Source of the DNA: Streptomyces sp. NBC_01217
GTDB lineage: Bacteria > Actinomycetota > Actinomycetes > Streptomycetales > Streptomycetaceae
NCBI RefSeq assembly: GCF_035994185.1
Contig: NZ_CP108538.1
Span: 1,302,001 to 1,366,000 of the forward strand
Direction of reading: 5' to 3'
DNA length: 64,000 nt
Positions 25,922-33,422 of this stretch are shown here, piece after piece. Numbering within the stretch: position 1 is the stretch's first letter; the number at the start of each line of letters is the position of its first letter. A program made the translations under genes and the position numbers. The notes under the pieces are model-generated. The model made no database searches. It was not told the origin of the DNA and worked only from the letters and a program-made list of their open reading frames with translations.

Positions 25922-26650
25922 ATGAGCAACAACGGTCTGCGTCTGGTCTGGGTCTATCCCGACCTCCTCAGCACCTACGGCGACCAGGGCAACGCGCTCG
26001 TGGTGGAGCGCCGGGCCCGCCAGCGCGGTCTCGACGTGCAGCGCGTGGACGTCCGCAGCGACCAGCCGGTCCCGACGTCCGGCGACATCTATCTGATCGG
26101 CGGCGGTGAGGACCGTCCGCAGCGGCTGGCCGCGGAGCGGCTGCGCCGCGACGGCGGGCTCAGCCGGGCCGCGTCCAACGGCGCGATCATCTTCTCGGTC
26201 TGTGCCGGGTACCAGATCCTCGGCCATGAGTTCATCAACGACCTCGGTGAGCGCGAGCCCGGTCTCGGACTGCTCGACGTGGTCTCCACCCGTGGCGAGG
26301 GGGCCCGGTGCGTCGGTGACGTACTGGCCGACATCGACCCGAACCTCGGACTGCCTCCGCTGACCGGTTTCGAGAACCACCAGGGCGTCACCCATCTCGG
26401 CCCGACGGCACGGCCGTTCGCCCGGGTGCAGTTCGGCAACGGCAACGGCACCGGGGACGGCACCGAGGGTGCGTACAACGACACCGTCTTCGGTACGTAC
26501 ATGCACGGGCCCGTGATGGCGCGCAACCCGCTGATCGCGGATCTGCTGCTGAAGCTGGCCCTCGATGTCAACGCCCTGCCGCCGACGGACGACCGCTGGT
26601 ACGAGGCGCTGCGCGCCGAGCGCATCGCCTCGGCGACCCAGCCCGCCTGA
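25922..26650 (+). CDS. gatD: lipid II isoglutaminyl synthase glutaminase subunit GatD
   Basis: This 242-residue class I glutamine amidotransferase-like (CobB/CobQ type) protein supplies ammonia to MurT. The nucleophile is Cys94 in FSVCAGYQILG and the catalytic His is in GTYMHGPVMARNP near the C-terminus; LTGFENHQGVTHLG is also a family segment. ATG 25922 is preceded by GGAGAGGA. The murT-gatD pair makes the D-iso-glutamine residue of peptidoglycan stem peptides on the cytoplasmic face of the membrane. Confidence 0.95.
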   Translation: MSNNGLRLVWVYPDLLSTYGDQGNALVVERRARQRGLDVQRVDVRSDQPVPTSGDIYLIGGGEDRPQRLAAERLRRDGGLSRAASNGAIIFSVCAGYQILGHEFINDLGEREPGLGLLDVVSTRGEGARCVGDVLADIDPNLGLPPLTGFENHQGVTHLGPTARPFARVQFGNGNGTGDGTEGAYNDTVFGTYMHGPVMARNPLIADLLLKLALDVNALPPTDDRWYEALRAERIASATQPA

Positions 26651-26705
26651 TGAGTCGTATTTCGCTCAGCTGAGCGGCGTCCAGCAGGCGGACGCCCGGT
26701 TCGGT

Positions 26706-26735
26706 CCCGCCATCCTGCGCCGGTAGGGTGGCGGG
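26706..26735. terminator. hairpin downstream of gatD, overlapping a possible pfkA promoter
   Basis: CCCGCCATCCT (26706-26716) pairs with AGGGTGGCGGG (26725-26735) with one mismatch and an 8-nt loop. TAGGGT at 26724-26729 inside the right arm resembles a -10 element, so the same DNA may hold the promoter of the following phosphofructokinase gene. Confidence 0.4.
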
Positions 26736-26793
26736 GATCCAACCGGACGACGCGGTCCGGTCGTCGGCCCACTTTGCAAAGGTTTCCCGGGCA

Positions 26794-27819
26794 ATGCGAA
26801 TTGGTGTGCTCACCTCCGGCGGCGACTGCCCCGGCCTCAACGCCGTCATCCGTTCCGTCGTGCACCGCGCGGTGGTCGACCACGGCGACGAGGTCATCGG
26901 CTTCCACGACGGGTGGAAGGGCCTCCTCGAGTGCGACTACCGCAAGCTCGACCTCGATGCGGTGGGCGGCATCCTCGCCCGCGGCGGTACGATCCTCGGC
27001 TCCTCGCGGGTCCAGCCCGCCCATCTGCGGGGCGGCGTCGAACAGGCCAGGGGCCATGTCGCCGATCTCGGGCTCGACGTGATCATCCCGATCGGCGGCG
27101 AGGGCACGCTGAAAGCGGCCAATCTGCTCTCCGAGGCGGGCCTGCCGATCGTCGGCGTACCCAAGACGATCGACAACGACATCGCCTCCACCGATGTGAC
27201 CTTCGGCTTCGACACCGCCGTCGGCGTCGCCACCGAGGCACTCGACCGGCTGAAGACCACCGCCGAATCGCACCAGCGGGTGCTGATCGTCGAGGTCATG
27301 GGCCGCCACACCGGCTGGATCGCGCTGCACTCGGGCATGGCGGCCGGTGCGCACGCCATCGTCGTGCCGGAGCGCCCCTTCGACATCGACGAGCTGACGG
27401 AACTGGTCGGCAGGCGCTTCTCGGCCGGCAAGAAGTTCGCGATCGTCGTCGTCGCCGAGGGCGCCAAGCCACGCCAGGGCTCCATGGAGTTCGAGCAGGG
27501 CACCAAGGACATCTACGGGCACGAGCGGTTCGCCGGTGTGGCCACGCAGCTCTCCGTCGAGCTGGAGCAGCGCCTCGGCAAGGAAGCCCGACCGGTGATT
27601 CTCGGCCATGTGCAGCGCGGTGGCACACCGACCGCGTACGACCGTGTTCTCGCCACCCGTTTCGGCTGGCACGCGGTGGAGGCCGCGCACCGCGGCGAGT
27701 TCGGCATGATGACGGCACTGCGCGGCACCGACATCGCGATGGTGCCACTGGGCGAGGCCGTGGAGACCCTGAAGACGGTTCCGGCCGAGCGGTACGCCGA
27801 GGCGGAGTGCGTGCTCTGA
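26794..27819 (+). CDS. pfkA: 6-phosphofructokinase (actinobacterial PfkA type)
   Basis: This 341-residue enzyme phosphorylates fructose 6-phosphate in glycolysis. Motifs are LTSGGDCPGLNAVIR (nucleotide binding), IIPIGGEGTLKAA, PKTIDNDI (catalytic TIDND) and EVMGRHTGWIALHSG (substrate binding). At the positions that separate ATP from PPi enzymes in the E. coli numbering, the sequence shows Gly (GGEG) at 104 and Lys (PKT) at 124, the combination of ATP-dependent actinomycete PFKs. ATG 26794 has AAAGG about 11 nt upstream, so initiation may be weak. A perfect palindromic terminator follows. Confidence 0.94.
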   Translation: MRIGVLTSGGDCPGLNAVIRSVVHRAVVDHGDEVIGFHDGWKGLLECDYRKLDLDAVGGILARGGTILGSSRVQPAHLRGGVEQARGHVADLGLDVIIPIGGEGTLKAANLLSEAGLPIVGVPKTIDNDIASTDVTFGFDTAVGVATEALDRLKTTAESHQRVLIVEVMGRHTGWIALHSGMAAGAHAIVVPERPFDIDELTELVGRRFSAGKKFAIVVVAEGAKPRQGSMEFEQGTKDIYGHERFAGVATQLSVELEQRLGKEARPVILGHVQRGGTPTAYDRVLATRFGWHAVEAAHRGEFGMMTALRGTDIAMVPLGEAVETLKTVPAERYAEAECVL

Positions 27820-27838
27820 GCGACGCCCCTGCCCTACG

Positions 27839-27874
27839 AACTGCCCCCGGCCGCAGCTGCGGCCGGGGGCAGTT
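27839..27874. terminator. perfect 36-bp palindromic terminator after pfkA
   Basis: Left arm 27839-27856 (AACTGCCCCCGGCCGCAG) and right arm 27857-27874 are exact reverse complements with no spacer. TCTACTCT follows. It lies 19 bp after the pfkA stop, and the next gene starts 57 bp further on. Confidence 0.85.
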
Positions 27875-27931
27875 CTACTCTGGTCGGGACAACCGGCACG
27901 AAACGGGGACGTCCCCAGCGGGAGTGAACAG

Positions 27932-28882
27932 ATGGATCACAGCGGGCACGGCATGAACATGGATCTGCCGCCGTTCACGCTGGGACGTGGGCTCCAATTC
28001 TCCGCGGACCCGTTCTTTCTCGTCGGCTGCCTGCTGGCCATCGGCCTGTACGGGTACGCCGTGCTGCGTCTGCGCAGACGCGGGGACGCCTGGCCGGTCG
28101 GCCGTATCGTCTTCTTCGTCGTCGGCGTGCTGTCCATCGCCCTGGTGATGTGCACCAAGCTGAACGACTACGGCATGGTCATGTTCAGTGTGCACATGGT
28201 GCAGCACATGGTGATCAGCATGCTGTCGCCGATCCTGCTCCTTCTGGGTGCTCCGGTGACCTTGGCGCTGCGCGCGCTGCCGGTCGCGGGACGGGGCCGC
28301 ACGGGCCCGCGCGAACTGCTGCTCATGCTGCTGCACAGCCGGTACATGAAGATCATCACGCATCCGGTCTTCACGATTCCGCTTTTCATCGCCAGTCTGT
28401 ACGCGCTGTACTTCACCCCGCTCTTCGACTTCCTCATGGGTTCGAAGACCGGCCACATCGCGATGATGGTGCACTTCCTCGCGGTCGGTCTGGTGTTCTT
28501 CTGGCCGATCATGGGCGTCGACCCGGGGCCGCACCGGCCCGGCTATGTGATGCGGATGCTGGAGCTGTTCGCGGGGATGCCGTTCCATGCGTTCTTCGGC
28601 ATCGCGCTGATGATGGCGTCGACGCCGATGGTGGAGACGTACAAGAATCCGCCGGCCTCGCTCGGCATCGACGCGCTGAGCGATCAGAACTGGGCGGGCG
28701 GCATCGCCTGGGCGTTCAGCGAGATCCCGTCGGTGCTGGTGCTGATCGCGCTGGTCTTCCAGTGGTACCGCTCCGAGCAGCGGACGGCGAAGCGCTCCGA
28801 CCGCGCCGCCGACCGGGACGGGGACCAGGAGCTGCAGGCGTACAACGCCTATCTCGCCTCGTTGCAGGCGCGCGGGCAGTAG
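27932..28882 (+). CDS. CtaG-type cytochrome c oxidase assembly protein
   Basis: A 316-residue polytopic membrane protein of the caa3_CtaG family, implicated in copper delivery to cytochrome oxidase. The N-terminus MDHSGHGMNMD is rich in Met and His and could bind copper. About seven hydrophobic segments follow, with conserved HMVQHMVISMLSPILLLLG and LELFAGMPFHAFFGIALM regions containing likely functional His residues. GGGAG precedes ATG 27932. A 52-residue membrane protein gene is encoded 66 bp downstream on the same strand. Confidence 0.9.
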   Translation: MDHSGHGMNMDLPPFTLGRGLQFSADPFFLVGCLLAIGLYGYAVLRLRRRGDAWPVGRIVFFVVGVLSIALVMCTKLNDYGMVMFSVHMVQHMVISMLSPILLLLGAPVTLALRALPVAGRGRTGPRELLLMLLHSRYMKIITHPVFTIPLFIASLYALYFTPLFDFLMGSKTGHIAMMVHFLAVGLVFFWPIMGVDPGPHRPGYVMRMLELFAGMPFHAFFGIALMMASTPMVETYKNPPASLGIDALSDQNWAGGIAWAFSEIPSVLVLIALVFQWYRSEQRTAKRSDRAADRDGDQELQAYNAYLASLQARGQ

Positions 28883-28948
28883 CGGTGGACCTGCCTTCCG
28901 GGTGACGATGGCATCCACGGCCGTGCGGCCGACGAGGAGGGTGCGGGC

Positions 28949-29107
28949 ATGTCCGGATCCACGAAGGCCATGGGACTGATCACCGTGGTGGCCCTGATAG
29001 TGGTCACCGCCTACACCGTGGCGCTGGGGAGCAGCGGCTGGCTCTGGTTCGGCTGGGTGGTGCTCGGCCTGATCACCCTGGGGATGGCCGCGACGCGCGA
29101 GTCCTGA
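28949..29107 (+). CDS. 52-residue two-helix membrane protein
   Basis: This short gene encodes MSGSTKAMGLITVV followed by a hydrophobic helix, a short SSGW turn and a second hydrophobic helix rich in Trp (LWFGWVVLGLITLGMAA). GAGGAGG (28934-28940) lies 8 nt before ATG 28949, which strongly supports translation. It is probably co-transcribed with the CtaG gene upstream, so an accessory role in the membrane is possible but unproved. The stop codon is part of the following hairpin. Confidence 0.8.
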   Translation: MSGSTKAMGLITVVALIVVTAYTVALGSSGWLWFGWVVLGLITLGMAATRES

Positions 29108-29130
29108 GCCGGGCGGGTCACCCGGCTCAG
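29104..29130. terminator. hairpin overlapping the small membrane protein stop
   Basis: CTGAGCCGGG (29104-29113) and CCCGGCTCAG (29121-29130) are perfect arms around a 7-nt loop. It lies between convergent genes and includes the TGA stop of the 52-residue protein gene. Confidence 0.7.
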
Positions 29131-29142
29131 AACGGGCTGGGC

Positions 29143-29538
29143 TCAGAAGCGGGCGACCACTCCGGTGGCGGCTTCCAGCTCACAGGCGTTGCCGAACGTG
29201 TGCTGCCAGTTGACCGCGCGCCCGTTCCACGTGCCGGTGGCGGTGGCGGTCACCGGGTCGAGTTCCATGGTGCACAGGTGCGGGTCGCCGGGCAGCCGGT
29301 CCATATCGCCTCCCGCCTCGTCGATCGCCGCGCAGGCGGCGGCCGCATGGGGGTGGTGGGCGCCCGGGGCGGCAGGGCAGAGCAGCCGGACGCCCCGGAT
29401 CCAGGTGTTGTCGCTGCCCGAGACGGTGAGGAAGAGCCCGCGGTCCTCCATCGGGTCCCCGAACGGGTCGGCCGCGGCGGGCGCCGCGGCGGCGAGCGTG
29501 ATCAGAGCAGCGGCGGCGAGGGTGGCGCGCAGGCGCAT
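29143..29538 (-). CDS. subtilisin inhibitor-like secreted protein (SSI family)
   Basis: A 131-residue precursor with a Sec signal peptide (MRLRATLAAAALITLAAAA, cleaved near AAAD) and a mature domain of about 107 residues. Conserved cysteines occur in LLCPAAPGAHHPHAAAACAA and around the reactive loop HLCTMELDPV, with a further Cys in FGNACELEAATG, matching SSI. SSI members inhibit extracellular serine proteases, and P1 here is Met as in SSI itself, while P1' is Glu and not Val. AGGAG precedes ATG 29538 by 8 nt. It is divergent from the blue-copper lipoprotein gene. Confidence 0.93.
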   Translation of the reverse strand: MRLRATLAAAALITLAAAAPAAADPFGDPMEDRGLFLTVSGSDNTWIRGVRLLCPAAPGAHHPHAAAACAAIDEAGGDMDRLPGDPHLCTMELDPVTATATGTWNGRAVNWQHTFGNACELEAATGVVARF

Positions 29539-29861
29539 CGGGGAACTCCTGTGGCTCGGAAGATCTCGGGGCGTTCGTGGAGCGGACCGGGTGCGTCTCA
29601 GGCGTCCTGGACGTCCCGTGTCCGGGAACCCTTGCAAGATGATCTTTTGAGTCCGCACCGGACAAGGAGCCGCGCCGCGTGCTTCGCCCTCCGGGGGCGG
29701 CGGCGGGTCCGGCTGGAGTACCGGCGGGCGGGAGCCCTGCACCCGGATGGATGCGAGCTGCCGGCCGTCCCGAGCGCCTGCCCTCTCCCCGGTCGCGCGG
29801 CCCTCAACGTTCAGGGCCACAGGGCCGCCGGAGCGGTGGCCGGACCCGAGGAGTTCTTGTG
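29539..29861. other. 323-bp divergent intergenic region without a gene
   Basis: No convincing coding sequence was found. The region must hold promoters for the inhibitor (minus) and the cupredoxin (plus). It contains AAGATGATCTT (29636-29646), an 11-bp palindrome within a locally AT-richer stretch, which could be a regulator site. Confidence 0.5.
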
Positions 29862-30281
29862 ATGGGCAACCGTTCGAGGGCGGCTGTCGCCGTGATCGCG
29901 GTGGGCGTGTTCGCGGCCGCTGTCGGCGGGTGCACGGACGGTGGCGGCGGCGGCAGCTCGTCGTCCGTCGGCGTCACACCGCCCGCCGCCTCCCCGGCCT
30001 CACCATCCCCCTCGTCGCCCCCGGTCGGCAGGGCGAGGGTCACGATCAAGGACTTCGCGTTCGGGCCGGCCCGTCTGACGGTCGCCCCGGGGACGCTGAT
30101 CACCGTGGTCAACGAGGACTCCGCGACCCATACCGTGACCGCGACCAGCGGCAAGGCGTTCGACACCGGCGATGTCGCGTCGGGGCGGACGGTCACCTTC
30201 ACCGCACCGGACAAGGCCGGCACGTACCCGTACATCTGCACCATTCACCCTTATATGAAGGGTTCGCTGACCGTCAGGTGA
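29862..30281 (+). CDS. cupredoxin-domain lipoprotein (plastocyanin/azurin-like)
   Basis: A 139-residue lipoprotein with signal sequence and lipobox VGGC (Cys near residue 24), a Ser/Pro/Gly-rich linker and a C-terminal blue-copper domain. Type 1 copper ligands are visible as His90 (SATHTVTA) and Cys126, His129 and Met132 (ICTIHPYM). It should be a membrane-anchored extracytoplasmic electron carrier or copper-binding protein. GAGGAG (29848-29853) lies 8 nt before ATG 29862. The nearby CtaG-type gene suggests a copper or respiration theme. Confidence 0.92.
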   Translation: MGNRSRAAVAVIAVGVFAAAVGGCTDGGGGGSSSSVGVTPPAASPASPSPSSPPVGRARVTIKDFAFGPARLTVAPGTLITVVNEDSATHTVTATSGKAFDTGDVASGRTVTFTAPDKAGTYPYICTIHPYMKGSLTVR

Positions 30282-30621
30282 CGCGCACGGAATCCCGAGC
30301 GGACTCAGCACCCGGTCGCGACCCCGGGTTGACCTCCCGTCACCAGCAGTTATACGTCGCGGACCGGTCGACTGCCGGTCCGTCAAGTTAACGAGCCCGT
30401 AAAGCAGTTGTGATTTGACTCTTGACAGGTGCGCATCACCACGCCACTTTGGGAGCGCTCCCACAATCAAGACTTGCACACACAGGCCGTCGTGCACCCG
30501 GGCGGTGAACCCGTCCGGGCCCCGGTCCCTGTTCGCTGCCCGGACCTGTTCCCGCACCGTTGTGCCGCACCTTCCTCCGTCTCCCCGACCCTCCCCCACG
30601 ACACCCGCCACTGGAGGATTT
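30282..30621 (+). promoter_or_regulatory. 340-bp upstream region of the cellulase operon with a candidate promoter
   Basis: No gene is seen. TTGACA at 30422-30427 is a good -35 hexamer. CACTTT at 30445-30450, 17 nt later, is a weak -10. The CebR palindrome starts at 30450, so a bound repressor would cover the start of transcription. GGAGG at 30613-30617 is the ribosome-binding site of the first cellulase. Confidence 0.5.
30450..30463. promoter_or_regulatory. cebR box: CebR operator (cellobiose/cellotriose-responsive box)
   Basis: The 14-bp perfect palindrome TGGGAGCGCTCCCA is exactly the CebR binding site known from Streptomyces. CebR represses cellulose-utilisation genes until cello-oligosaccharides bind it. 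The box overlaps the probable promoter of the GH48-GH12-GH6 gene set, so that operon should be induced by cellulose breakdown products. Confidence 0.93.
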
Positions 30622-33411
30622 GTGTCGATATCCCGTAGAACGTTCAGTAGTGCCCTGGGCGGCGGTCTGCTCGCCGTGGGCCTGGCCCGGGGCGTCGTGG
30701 TCGCCGCTCCGGCCGCCACTGCCGGTCGCGCAGGCGCCCGGAGCGCTGCGGCCGACGACCCGTACACCCAGGCGTTCCTCACCCAGTACGGCAAGATCAA
30801 GGCGGCGGCCAACGGCTATTTCAGCCCGGAGGGACTGCCGTACCACTCGGTCGAGACCCTGATGGTCGAGGCGCCGGACCACGGTCACGAGACCACCTCG
30901 GAAGCGGTCAGCTTCTGGATGTGGCTGGAGGCGGCGTACGGACGGGTGACCGGCGACTGGGCACCGTTCAACGCGGCCTGGACGGTGGCGGAGAAGACGA
31001 TCATCCCGCAACACGCCGACCAGCCGACCAGCGACTCGTACAACCCCGGGTCCCCCGCGACCTACGCCCCGGAGTGGCCGCTGCCGGACAACTACCCCTC
31101 GTCTCTGGATACTTCGGTCTCCGTCGGCTCGGATCCGCTCGCCACCGAACTGGCCGCGTCCTACGGCACGATGGACGTATACGGCATGCACTGGCTGATG
31201 GACCTGGACAACACCTACGGCTACGGCAACAAGCCGGGCACCGGCGGCGAGTCGGGCCCGGGGCCCGGTCCTTCGTTCATCAACACCTACCAGCGCGGCG
31301 CGCAGGAGTCGGTGTGGGAGACCATCCCGCAGCCGACCACCGACCTCTTCGAGTACGGCGGCCCCAACGGCTATCTCGATCTCTTCGTCGGCGACCAGAG
31401 CTACGCCAGGCAGTGGAAGTACACCAACGCCCCCGACGCCGACGCCCGCGCGGTCCAGGCCGCCTACTGGGCCTATCGCTGGGCCTCGGCGCAGGGCAAG
31501 GAGAGCGAGGTCGAGGCATCCGTGGCGAAGGCCGCCAGGATGGGCGACTACCTGCGCTACGCCATGTTCGACAAGTACTTCAAGCGCGTCGGCAACTGCA
31601 CGGACCCCAATTCCTGCCCCGCGGCTTCCGGCCGCGACTCCCAGCACTACCTGCTGTCCTGGTACTACGCCTGGGGCGGTGCCGCGGCCGGCAGCGGTGG
31701 CGGCTGGGCCTGGCGCATCGGCGACGGCGCCTCCCACCAGGGGTACCAGAACCCGCTCTCCGCCTGGGCGCTGTCCAACGTACCGGCGCTCACCCCCAAG
31801 TCGGCCACCGCGAGGACGGACTGGGCGAAGAGTCTGACCCGGCAGCTGGAGTTCCTCAGCTGGCTGCAGTCCAGCGAGGGCGCGTTCGCGGGCGGGTGCA
31901 CCAACAGCTGGGAGGGGCAGTACGGCACGCCACCGGCCGGTACCCCCACCTTCTACGGCATGGCCTACGACTGGCAGCCGGTCTACCACGACCCGCCGAG
32001 CAACAACTGGTTCGGCTTCCAGGCGTGGGGCATGGAGCGGGTCGCCGCGTACTACTACGTCACCGGCAACGCGACCGCCGGGGCCGTGCTGGACAAGTGG
32101 GTCGCCTGGGCCTCCGGCGAGACGACGGTCGGCTCGGACGGCAGCTACCGCTTCCCCTCGACGCTGAACTGGACGGGGCAGCCGGACACCTGGAACCCGG
32201 CGTCCCCCGGGCGCAACGCCGGGCTGCATGTATCGGTCGTCGACTACTCCAACGACGTCGGCGTGGGCGCCGCGTACGTCAAGACGCTCACCTACTACGC
32301 GGCGAAGTCGGGCGACCAGGCCGCGGGCGCGCTGGCCAAGGCACTCCTCGACGCGATGGCGCTGAACGCCGACGACAAGGGCATCGCGGTGCCGGAGACC
32401 AGGACCGACTACCGGCGTTTCGACGACGAGGTGTACGTCCCGTCGGGGTGGTCGGGCACGATGCCGAACGGCGACACCGTCGAGCCGGGCGCCACCTTCA
32501 TCGACATCCGGACCTGGTACCGGGACGACCCGGACTGGCCGAAGGTCCAGGCCTATCTGGACGGCGGCGCCGCCCCCACCTTCACCTACCACCGCTTCTG
32601 GGCACAGGCGGCGCTCGCGCTGGCCTTCGCGATCTACGCGGAGCTGCTGGTGGAGGGCACGGGCGGCTCGGACACCGAGGCGCCGACGGTGCCCGGTGGA
32701 CTCGCCGTGACCGCCACCACGAGCAACAGCGTGTCGCTGTCCTGGTCGGCCGCGACCGACAACGTCGCGGTGACGGGGTACGACGTCTACCGCAACGGGG
32801 TGCTGGCGGGGAACGCGACGACGCGGACGTTCACCGACGAGGGCCTCGGCGCGGCCACCGAGTACAGCTATGCGGTGGCGGCGCGCGACGCGGGCGGCAA
32901 CACGTCGGCGCTCTCCGCCGCCGTGACCGCTACCACGAAACCGGGCGGCGGCAGCGGCGCGGTGAAGGTCCAGTACAAGAACAGCGATTCCTCGGCCACC
33001 GACAACCAGATCCGGCTGGGTCTGCAACTCCTGAACACCGGCGGCACCCCCATCGACCTGTCCACGGTGACGCTCCGGTACTGGTTCACCTCCGAGGGCG
33101 GCGCAAACACCTTCGGCACGTACTGCGACTACGCCGCGCTCGGATCGTCGAACATCACCCACAGGGTGGTGGCCGCCACCGCCCCGAAGACGGGTGCCGA
33201 GCGCTGTCTGGAAGTCGGCTTCACCGCAGGCGCGGGCACGCTGGACGCGGGCGCGTCGACGGGCGAGGTCCAGCTGCGGCTGAACAAGACCGACTGGTCG
33301 AACTTCAACGAGAGCGACGACTACAGCCGCGCCACCAACACCGCGTACGCCGACGCCTCGAAGGTCGCGGCGTACATCGGCGGCGCCCTTGCCTGGGGGG
33401 TCGAGCCGTGA
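30622..33411 (+). CDS. secreted GH48 exo-cellulase with FnIII and CBM3
   Basis: This 929-residue enzyme should release cellobiose processively from cellulose chain ends. It begins with a twin-arginine signal peptide (SRRTFSSALGGGLLAVGLA). The GH48 catalytic domain runs from about residue 50 to 675 and contains FLTQYGKIKAAANGYFSPEG, YGMHWLMDLDNTYGYG and YDWQPVYHDPPSNNWFG. An FnIII domain (about 690-775) and a C-terminal CBM3 (about 780-929; VQYKNSDSSATDNQIRLGLQ) follow. GTG 30622 has GGAGG 4 nt upstream. The GH12 gene starts 11 bp after its stop. GH48 enzymes act together with GH6 and endoglucanases, as encoded downstream. Confidence 0.95.
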   Translation: MSISRRTFSSALGGGLLAVGLARGVVVAAPAATAGRAGARSAAADDPYTQAFLTQYGKIKAAANGYFSPEGLPYHSVETLMVEAPDHGHETTSEAVSFWMWLEAAYGRVTGDWAPFNAAWTVAEKTIIPQHADQPTSDSYNPGSPATYAPEWPLPDNYPSSLDTSVSVGSDPLATELAASYGTMDVYGMHWLMDLDNTYGYGNKPGTGGESGPGPGPSFINTYQRGAQESVWETIPQPTTDLFEYGGPNGYLDLFVGDQSYARQWKYTNAPDADARAVQAAYWAYRWASAQGKESEVEASVAKAARMGDYLRYAMFDKYFKRVGNCTDPNSCPAASGRDSQHYLLSWYYAWGGAAAGSGGGWAWRIGDGASHQGYQNPLSAWALSNVPALTPKSATARTDWAKSLTRQLEFLSWLQSSEGAFAGGCTNSWEGQYGTPPAGTPTFYGMAYDWQPVYHDPPSNNWFGFQAWGMERVAAYYYVTGNATAGAVLDKWVAWASGETTVGSDGSYRFPSTLNWTGQPDTWNPASPGRNAGLHVSVVDYSNDVGVGAAYVKTLTYYAAKSGDQAAGALAKALLDAMALNADDKGIAVPETRTDYRRFDDEVYVPSGWSGTMPNGDTVEPGATFIDIRTWYRDDPDWPKVQAYLDGGAAPTFTYHRFWAQAALALAFAIYAELLVEGTGGSDTEAPTVPGGLAVTATTSNSVSLSWSAATDNVAVTGYDVYRNGVLAGNATTRTFTDEGLGAATEYSYAVAARDAGGNTSALSAAVTATTKPGGGSGAVKVQYKNSDSSATDNQIRLGLQLLNTGGTPIDLSTVTLRYWFTSEGGANTFGTYCDYAALGSSNITHRVVAATAPKTGAERCLEVGFTAGAGTLDAGASTGEVQLRLNKTDWSNFNESDDYSRATNTAYADASKVAAYIGGALAWGVEP

Positions 33412-33422
33412 GGAGCCACCGC

